From Saccoglossus kowalevskii (Eukaryota > Hemichordata > Enteropneusta > Harrimaniidae): 15,759 nucleotides of DNA. Position numbers and translations under genes: made by a program. Below are positions 9,983 to 15,759 of this stretch, piece after piece. The notes beneath the pieces are model-generated. The model made no database searches. It saw only the letters and a list, made by a program, of their open reading frames with translations, and was not told the DNA's origin. The DNA is taken from positions 1 through 15,759 of the forward strand of contig NW_003124212.1 of the NCBI RefSeq assembly GCF_000003605.2, written 5' to 3'. Positions within the stretch are counted from its first letter, which is position 1, and each line of letters starts with the position of its first letter.

Positions 9983-10643
9983 ATGTTTTGCGACGTGTAC
10001 ATACACAGTGACTGGCTGGCAATTGGACCCTATTCATTTCTATAGGCCATCTATATGATTTGCGACGTGTACATACACAGTAACTGGCTGGCTATTGGAC
10101 CCTATTCATTTCTATAGGCCATCTATTTGTTTTGTGTGCATGTACATACGCAGTGACTGGCTGGCAAATGGACCCTATTCATTTCTATATGCCATCTATA
10201 TGTTTTGCGACGTGTACATACGTAGCGACTGGCTGGCAAATGGCCCCTATTCATTTCTACAGGCCATCTATATGTTTTGCGACGTGCATATACGCAGTGA
10301 CTGGCTGGCAAATTAACTGTATTCATTTCTATATGTCATCTATATGTTTTGCGTCGTTTACATACGCAGTGACTGGCTGGCAAATAGACCCTATTCATTT
10401 CTATAGGCCACCTATATGTTTTGCGACGTGTTCATGCGCAATGACTGGCTTGCATATGAACCCTATTTATTTCTATAGGCCATCTATATGTTTTGCGACG
10501 TGTACATACGCAATGACTGGCTGGCAAATGGACCCTATTCATTTCTATAGGCCATCTATATGTATTGCGACATGTAAGTACGCAGTGACTGGCTGGCAAA
10601 TGGACACTATTCATTTCTATAGGCAATCAATACGTTTTGTGTG
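9983..10643 (+). repeat. Mixed block gamma, copy 2 (pairs with 3495-4155)
   Basis: It matches 3495-4155 at an offset of 6,488. Differences rise toward the right end (GACATGTAAGTACG near 10572, GGCAATCAATACG near 10622, GTGTGCGTGTAC near 10641). The stretch 9518-9950 is a related but less similar neighbour at an offset of about 577. Confidence 0.82.
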
Positions 10644-10745
10644 CGTGTACATACGCAGTGACTGGCTGACAAAAGGACTCTATTAATTTCCATAGGCCAT
10701 CCATACGTTTTCTGTGCGTGTACATACGCAGCGACAGGCTGACAA
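10636..10745 (+). repeat. Two adjacent divergent 73-type monomers retaining CpG
   Basis: Successive units carry TTTTGTGTGCGTGTAC and TTTTCTGTGCGTGTAC, where other 73-base monomers have GTGTGCATGTAC. The linking sequence is also unusual (GACAAAAGGACTCTATTAATTTCC, here split as GACAAAAGGACTC then TATTAATTTCC, and GCGACAGGCTGACAAATG). Confidence 0.8.
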
Positions 10746-10769
10746 ATGAACCCTATTCATTTCTATAGG

Positions 10770-11230
10770 CCATCTATATATTTTGCGACGTGTACATACG
10801 CAGTGACTGGCTGGCAAATTAACTGTATTCATTTCTATAGGTCATCTATACGTTTTGCGTCGTGTACATACACAGTAACTGGCTGGCAATTGGACCCTAT
10901 TCATTTCTATAGGCCATCTATTTGTTTTGTGTGCATGTACATACGCAGTGACTGGCTGGCAATTGGACCCTATTCATTTCTATAGGCCATCCATATGTTT
11001 TGCGACGTGTACATACACAGTAACTGGCTGGTAATTGGACCCTATTCATTTCTATAGGCCATCTATTTGTTTTGTGTGCATGTACATACGCAGTGACTGG
11101 CTGGCAAATGGACCCTATTCATTTGTATAGGCCATCTATATGTTTTGCGACGTGTACATACGCAGCGACTGTCTGGCAAATGGCCCCTATTCATTTATAC
11201 AGGCCATCTATATGTTTTGCGACGTGCATA
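10770..11230 (+). repeat. Segment duplicated at 12357-12817 (offset 1,587)
   Basis: Both copies share the order of a TATATATTTTGCG monomer, a TTAACTG monomer with GGTCATCTATACG, two 73-base units 145 apart, and TTTGTATAGG and TTTATACAGG variants. Differences include GCGTCGTG/GCGACGTG near 10858, GGTAATTGG near 11030, and GTCTGGC near 11171. After 11230 the first copy continues as block gamma (GTGCATATACTCAG) and the second does not. Confidence 0.8.
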
Positions 11231-11500
11231 TACTCAGTGACTGGCTGGCAAATTAACTGTATTCATTTCTATATGTCATCTATATGTTTTGCATCGTTTA
11301 CATACGCAGTGACTGGCTGTCAAATAGACCCTATTCATTTCTATAGGCCACCTATATGTTTTGCGACGTGTTCATGCGCAATGACTGGCTTGCATATGAA
11401 CCCTATTTATTTCTATAGGCCATCTATATGTTTTGCGACGTGTACATACGCAATGACTGGCTGGCAAATGGACCCTATTCATTTCTATAGGCCATCTATA
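11040..11500 (+). repeat. Mixed block gamma, partial copy 3 (pairs with 10100-10560)
   Basis: At an offset of 940 bases it follows the gamma order, including GACGTGCATATAC, B, C and a D with CTATTTATTTC. Private changes are TTTGTATAGG, TTTATACAGG, ATACTCAGTG, GCATCGTTTAC and GGCTGTCAAATAG. It is therefore older or less recently homogenised than the 3495/9983 pair. Confidence 0.8.
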
Positions 11501-11557
11501 TGATTTGCGACGTGTACATACACAGTAACTGGCTGGCAATTGGACCCTATTCATTTC

Positions 11558-12129
11558 TATAGGCCATCTATTTGTTTTGCGTGCATGTACATACGCAGTG
11601 ACTGGCTGGCAAATGGACCCTATTCATTTCTATAGGCCATCTATACGTTTTGCGACGCGTACATACGCAGTGACTGGCTGGCAAATGGACCCTATTCATT
11701 TCTATAAGCCATCTAAATGTTTTGCAACGTGTTCATGCGCAATGACAGGCTGGCAAATGGACCCTATTCATTTCTATAGGCCATCTATACGTTTTGCGAC
11801 GTGTACATATGCAGTATCTGACTGGAAAATGGACCCTATTCATTTCTATATGTCATATATATGTTTTGCGACGTGCACATACGCAGTGACCGGCTGGCAA
11901 ATGGACCCTATTCATTTCTATTGGCCATCTATATGTTTTGCGACGTGTACATACGCAGTGACTGGCTGGCAATTGGACACTATTCATTTCTATAGGCCAT
12001 CTATACGTTTTGCGACGTGTACAAACGCAGTGACTGGCTGGCAAATCGACCCTATTCATTTCTATTGGCCACTTAAATGTTTTGTGACGTGTACATACGC
12101 AGTGACTGGCTAGCAAATGGACCCTATTC
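11558..12129 (+). repeat. Most divergent stretch of monomers
   Basis: Variants seen nowhere else in the window cluster here: GCGACGCGTAC near 11653, TCTATAAGCCATCTAAATG near 11701, GCAACGTGTTC near 11724, GACAGGCTGG, ATATGCAGTATCTGACTGG near 11808, GTCATATATATG, GACCGGCTGG, TATTGGCCACTTAAATG near 12064. I found no partner block for most of it. It holds no gene: the 178-residue open frame over 11577-12113 is the same 24-residue repeat read through 72-base units. Confidence 0.8.
11902..11973 (+). repeat. Near-consensus 72-bp monomer (reference copy)
   Basis: This copy illustrates the common monomer: it runs from TGGACCCTATTC to GGCTGGCAAT and differs from the majority form mainly by TTGG for TAGG. 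The majority form has 32 G+C in 72 bases (about 44%). Its three CpGs (two in GCGACG, one in TACGC) give an observed/expected ratio near 0.84, computed from base counts by hand. It contains an imperfect dyad centred on TGTACA, flanked by GCG on the left and CGC on the right. One forward frame is open through the unit (24 residues), and one reverse frame is open too. I see no promoter or splice signals that would make it a gene. Confidence 0.9.
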
Positions 12130-12855
12130 ATTTCTATATGCTATCTATATGTTTTGCCACGTCTACATACGCAGTGACTGGCTGGCAAATTAACTGTATT
12201 CATTTCTATAGGCCATCTATACGTTTTGCGACGTGTACATACGCCGTGACTGGCTAGCAAATGGACCCTATTCATTTCTATTGGCCATCTATATGTTTTG
12301 CGACGTGTACATACGCAGTGACTGGCTGGCAAATGGACACTATTCATTTCTATAGGCCATCTATATATTTTGCGACATGTACATACGCAGTGACTGGCTG
12401 GCAAATTAACTGTATTCATTTCTATAGGTCATCTATACGTTTTGCGACGTGTACATACACAGTAACTGGCTGGCAATTGGACCCTATTCATTTCTATAGG
12501 CCATCTATTTGTTTTGTGTGCATGTACATACGCAGTGACTGGCTGGCAATTGGACCCTATTCATTTCTATAGGCCATCCATATGTTTTGCGACGTGTACA
12601 TACACAGTAACTGGCTGGCAATTGGACCCTATTCATTTCTATAGGCCATCTATTTGTTTTGTGTGCATGTACATACGCAGTGACTGGCTGGCAAATGGAC
12701 CCTATTCATTTGTATAGGCCATCTATATGTTTTGCGACGTGTACATACGCTGCGACTGGCTGGCAAATGGCCCCTATTCATTTATACAGGCCATCTATAT
12801 GTTTTGCGACGTGTACATACGCAGTGACTGGCTGGCAAATTAACTGTATTCATTT

Positions 12856-14072
12856 CTATAGGCCATCTATATGTTTTGCGACGTGTACATACGCAGTGAC
12901 TGGCTAGCAAATGGACCCTATTCATTTCCATAGGATATCTGTATGTTTTGCGACGTGTACATACGCAGTGACTGGCTGGCAAATTAACTGTATTCATTTC
13001 TATAGGCCGTCTATATGTTTTGCGACGTGTACATACGCAGTGACTGGCTGGCAATTGGACCCTATTCATTTCTATAGGCCATCTATTTGTTTTGTGTGCA
13101 TGTACATACGCAGTGACTGGCTGGCAAATGGACCCTATTCATTTCTATATGTCATCTATATGTTTTGCGACGTGTACATACGCAGCGACTGGCTGGCAAA
13201 TTAACTGTATTCATTTCTATAGGCCATCTATACGTTTTGCGACGTGTACATACGCAGTGACTGGCTGGCAAATGGACCCTATTCATTTATGTAGACCATC
13301 TATATGTTTTGCGACGTGTACATACACAGTAACTGGCTGGCAATTGGAACCTATTCATTTCTATAGGCAATCTATTTGTTTTGTGTGCATGTACATACGC
13401 AGTGACTGGCTGGCAATTGGACCCTATTCATTTCTATAGGCCATCCATATATTTTGCGACGTGTACATACACAGTAACTGGCTGGCAATTGGACCCTATT
13501 CATTTCTATAGGCCATCTATTTGTTTTGTGTGCATGTACATACGCAGTGACTGGCTGGCAAATGGACCCTATTCATTTCTATATGCCATCTATATGTTTT
13601 GTGACGTGTACATACGCAGCGACTGGCTAGCAAATTGCCCCTATTCATTTCTACAGGCCATCTATATGTTTTGCGACGTGCATATACGCAGTGACTGGCT
13701 GGCAAATTAACTGTATTCATTTCTATATGTCATCTATATGTTTTGCGTCGTTTACATACGCAGTGACTGGCTGGCAAATAGACCCTATTCATTTCTATAG
13801 GCCACCTATATGTTTTGCGACGTGTTCATGCGCAATGACTGGCTTGCATATGAACCCTATTAATTTCTATAGGCCATCTATATGTTTTGCGACGTGTACA
13901 TACGCAATGACTGGCTTGCATATGAACCCTATTAATTTCTATAGGCCATCTATATGTTTTGCGACGTGTACATACGCAATGACTGGCTGGCAAATGGACA
14001 CTATTCATTTCTATAGGCAATCTATATGTTTTGTGTGCATGTACATACGCAGTGACTGGCTGGCAAATGAAC
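12856..14072 (+). repeat. Large duplicated segment, copy 2 (pairs with 1891-3107)
   Basis: The offset is constant at 10,965 with about eight substitutions in 1.2 kb. It includes the doubled D monomer and all five 73-base units in the same places. The match stops at 14072, exactly where the degenerate monomer at 14073 begins. Confidence 0.85.
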
Positions 14073-14135
14073 GCTTATTCATTTCTATAGGCCCATCTAT
14101 AACGTTTTGCGACTTGTACATACGCCGTGACTGGC
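14064..14135 (+). repeat. Degenerate monomer with one-base insertions
   Basis: It reads TGAACGCTTATTC for TGAACCCTATTC, AGGCCCATC for AGGCCATC, and ATAACG for ATACG, and shares GCGACTTGTACATACGCCG with the degenerate monomer at 4180-4262. The shared GACTTG and GCCG show that the two are the same monomer type, yet one has gained bases and the other has lost them. Confidence 0.78.
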
Positions 14136-14209
14136 TGGCAAATGGACCCTATTCATTTCTATAGGCCACCTATATGTTTTGCGACGTGTACATACGCAAT
14201 GACTGGCTG

Positions 14210-14359
14210 GCCAATGGACCCCACTCATTTCTATAGGCCATCTATACGTTTTGTGTGCATGTACATACGCACTGACTGGCTGGTAAATTAACTGTATTCA
14301 TTTCTATATGTCATCTATATGTTTTGCGTCGTTTACATACGCAGTGACTGGCTGGCAAA
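14210..14359 (+). repeat. HOR relic: one E and one B monomer
   Basis: An E monomer (CCAATGGACCCCACTC, 73-base form, CGCACTGACTGGCTGGTAAA) is followed by B (TTAACTG, TATGTCATC, GCGTCGTTTACA), as at the E-B joint inside the 650-base unit. B then runs into a mixed-block monomer, not C. It is a short remnant or insertion of HOR sequence between mixed blocks. Confidence 0.78.
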
Positions 14360-14860
14360 TTAACTGTATTCATTTCTATAGGCCATCTATACGTTTTGCG
14401 ACGTGTACATACGCCGTGACTGGCTAGCAAATGGACCCTATTCATTTCTATAGGATATCTGTATGTTTTGCGACGTGTACATACGCAGTGATTGGCTAGC
14501 AAATTAACTGTATTCATTTCTATAGGCCGTCTATATGTTTTGCGACGTGTACATACGCAGTGACTGGCTGGCAATTGGACCCTATTCATTTATATAGGCC
14601 ATCTATTTGTTTTGTGTGCATGTACATACGCAGTGACTGGCTGGCAAATGGACCCTATTCATTTCTATATGTCATCTATATGTTTTGCGACGTGTACATA
14701 CGCAGCGACTGGCTGGCAAATTAACTGTATTCATTTCTATAGGCCATCTATACGTTTTGCGACGTGTACATACGCAGTGACTGGCTGGCAAATGGACCCT
14801 ATTCATTTCTATAGATCATCTATATATTTTGCGACGTGTACATACACAGTAACTGGCTGG
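14360..14860 (+). repeat. Mixed-monomer block, copy 4, with 145-bp internal deletion
   Basis: From 14360 to about 14805 it follows 1875-2320 at an offset of 12,485. After that it follows the 2,480 region at an offset of 12,340. The 145-base shift equals one 72- plus one 73-base monomer, so the TTTATGTAGACC monomer and the 73-base unit after it have been skipped. Confidence 0.78.
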
Positions 14861-15370
14861 CAATTGGACCCTATTCATTTCTATAGGCCATCTATTTGTT
14901 TTGTGTGCATGTACATACGCAGTGACTGGCTGGCAAATGGACCCTATTCATTTCTATATGCCATCTATATGTTTTGCGACGTGTACATACGCAGCGACTG
15001 GATGGCAAATGGCCCCTATTCATTTCTACAGGCCATCTATATGTTTTGCGACGTGTATATACGCAGTGACTGGCTGGCAAATTAACTGTATTCATTTCGA
15101 TATGTCATCTATATGTTTTACGTCGTTTACATACGCAATGACTGGCTGGCAAATAGACCCTATTCATTTCTATAGGCCACCTATATGTTTTGCGACGTGT
15201 TCATGCGCAATGACTGGCTTGCATATGAACCCTATTCATTTCTATAGGCCATCTATATGTTTTGCGACGTGTACATACGCAATGACTGGCTGGCCAATGG
15301 ACCCCACTCATTTCTATAGGCCATCTATACGTTTTGTGTGCATGTACATACGCACTGACTGGCTGGTAAA
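14861..15370 (+). repeat. Lead-in block to HOR, copy 3
   Basis: It matches 4753-5262 at an offset of 10,108, including GACTGGATGGC, TTTCGATATG and GTTTTACGTCG, and still matches at GGCC (15247-15250) in the D monomer. By position 15356 it reads CGCACTGAC, not CGCACAGAC, and so matches the E monomer of the next unit along. Confidence 0.85.
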
Positions 15371-15759
15371 TGGACCCTATTCATTTCTATATGCTATCTA
15401 TATGTTTTGCCACGTGTACATACGCAGTGACTGGCTGGCAAATTAACTGTATTCATTTCTATATGTCATCTATATGTTCTGCGTCGTTTACATACGCAAT
15501 GACTGGCTGGCAAATAGACCCTATTCATTTCTATAGGCCACCTATATGTTTTGTGACGTGTTCATGCGCAATGACTGGCTTGCATATGAACCCTATTCAT
15601 TTCTATAGGTCATCTATATGTTTTGCGACGTGTACATACGCAATGACTGGCTGGCCAATGGACCCCACTCATTTCTATAGGCCATCTATACGTTTTGTGT
15701 GCATGTACATACGCACTGACTGGCTGGTAAATTAACTGTATTCATTTCTATATGTCATC
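15371..15759 (+). repeat. 650-bp higher-order repeat, partial (runs off window)
   Basis: The A-B-C-D-E order, followed by the start of the second B, is cut by the window end. It carries GTTCTGCGTCG and GTTTTGTGACG and matches 5913-6301 at an offset of 9,458. The array therefore continues to the right. Confidence 0.87.

Larger units (their letters stand above)
1..15759 (+). repeat. Satellite DNA array, 72/73-bp monomer, about 218 head-to-tail copies
   Basis: Every part of the window can be read as a copy of one 72-base unit or its 73-base variant, always in the same orientation. Anchors recurring at this period are CTATTCATTTCTATAGG, then TGTTTTGCGACGTGTACATA, then GACTGGCTGGCAA. Variation is mostly single-base substitution at repeated positions (GGCC/GGTC/TGTC/TGCT before ATCTAT; TATATG/TATACG/TATTTG; CGCAGTG/CGCAATG/CACAGTA; CAAATGG/CAATTGG/CAAATTAACTG). 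These combinations define monomer types that recur in fixed order. GTAC (an RsaI site) is present in most monomers; it is lost where TGTTCA replaces TGTACA. No unique DNA, gene or mobile element interrupts the array. Open frames on both strands are by-products of the 72-base period. A eukaryotic satellite is by far the best reading; the family and species are not recognised. Confidence 0.97.

Noticed and set aside
11853-12131. Reverse-strand 92-residue open frames with a 24-residue basic repeat
   Set aside because: They are complements of the same monomer. Frames of the same length recur wherever four 72-base units lie between two 73-base units or stops.
1-15759. CRISPR array (regular short repeats)
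   Set aside because: There are no unique spacers: the whole 72-base period is repeated, repeats are diverged and much longer than CRISPR repeats, and no cas genes are present.
1-15759. Centromere satellite with CENP-B boxes
   Set aside because: I looked for the CENP-B core (TTCG followed by the spaced A and CGGG) and did not find it in the monomer. Centromeric location cannot be decided from sequence alone.
1-15759. Plasmid or phage iteron array or replication origin
   Set aside because: Iterons are much shorter and fewer, and there is no replication gene or AT-rich unwinding region. More than 200 copies with higher-order structure fits a eukaryotic satellite better.

Overview
The whole 15,759-base window is one uninterrupted head-to-tail tandem array of a short satellite monomer, roughly 218 copies of 72 or 73 bases. 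I found no non-repeat DNA at either edge, so both ends of the array lie outside the window. I see no credible protein gene, tRNA, rRNA, transposon or CRISPR array. The many open frames arise because 72 is a multiple of three and the common monomer has no stop in one forward frame and one reverse frame (and, in some variants, a second forward frame). The scale, the diverged-but-homogenised monomers and the higher-order organisation point to satellite heterochromatin of a eukaryote (centromeric, pericentromeric, subtelomeric or interstitial). I do not recognise the family and cannot name the species.

Monomer. A near-consensus copy is 11902-11973. Conserved anchors are CTATTCATTTCTATAGG, TGTTTTGCGACGTGTACATA and GACTGGCTGGCAA. 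GC is about 44% and three CpGs per monomer are mostly kept. About 45 monomers, counted by eye, belong to a 73-base subfamily in which GCGACGTGTAC is replaced by GTGTGCATGTAC.

Layout. 1-501: mixed monomers of the type also seen at 1875-2636. 502-1802: a 650-base nine-monomer higher-order repeat (HOR) with flanking partial units. 1803-3107: a mixed block of about 1.3 kb, copied almost exactly at 12856-14072. 3108-4740: mixed monomers, including a degenerate patch at 4180-4262. 4753-6562: a second run of the 650-base HOR. 6563-7396: a copy of 1803-2636. 7281-8607: a third HOR run, ending in a chimeric monomer. 8608-9311: another copy of the 1875-2636 type. 9312-11500: a local family of copies of 3495-4155. 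11505-12350: the most divergent monomers. 12357-14072: further copies. 14210-14360: a relic of the HOR. 14360-15759: a truncated mixed block, then a fourth HOR run that leaves the window.

The interesting content is the record of array evolution. Several junctions where blocks change register can be placed to within 10-110 bases. All keep monomer phase, and the shifts equal whole units (72, 145 or 650 bases), which is what unequal exchange or gene conversion would leave. The 73-base subfamily also shows a readable CpG-decay series with intermediates still present.
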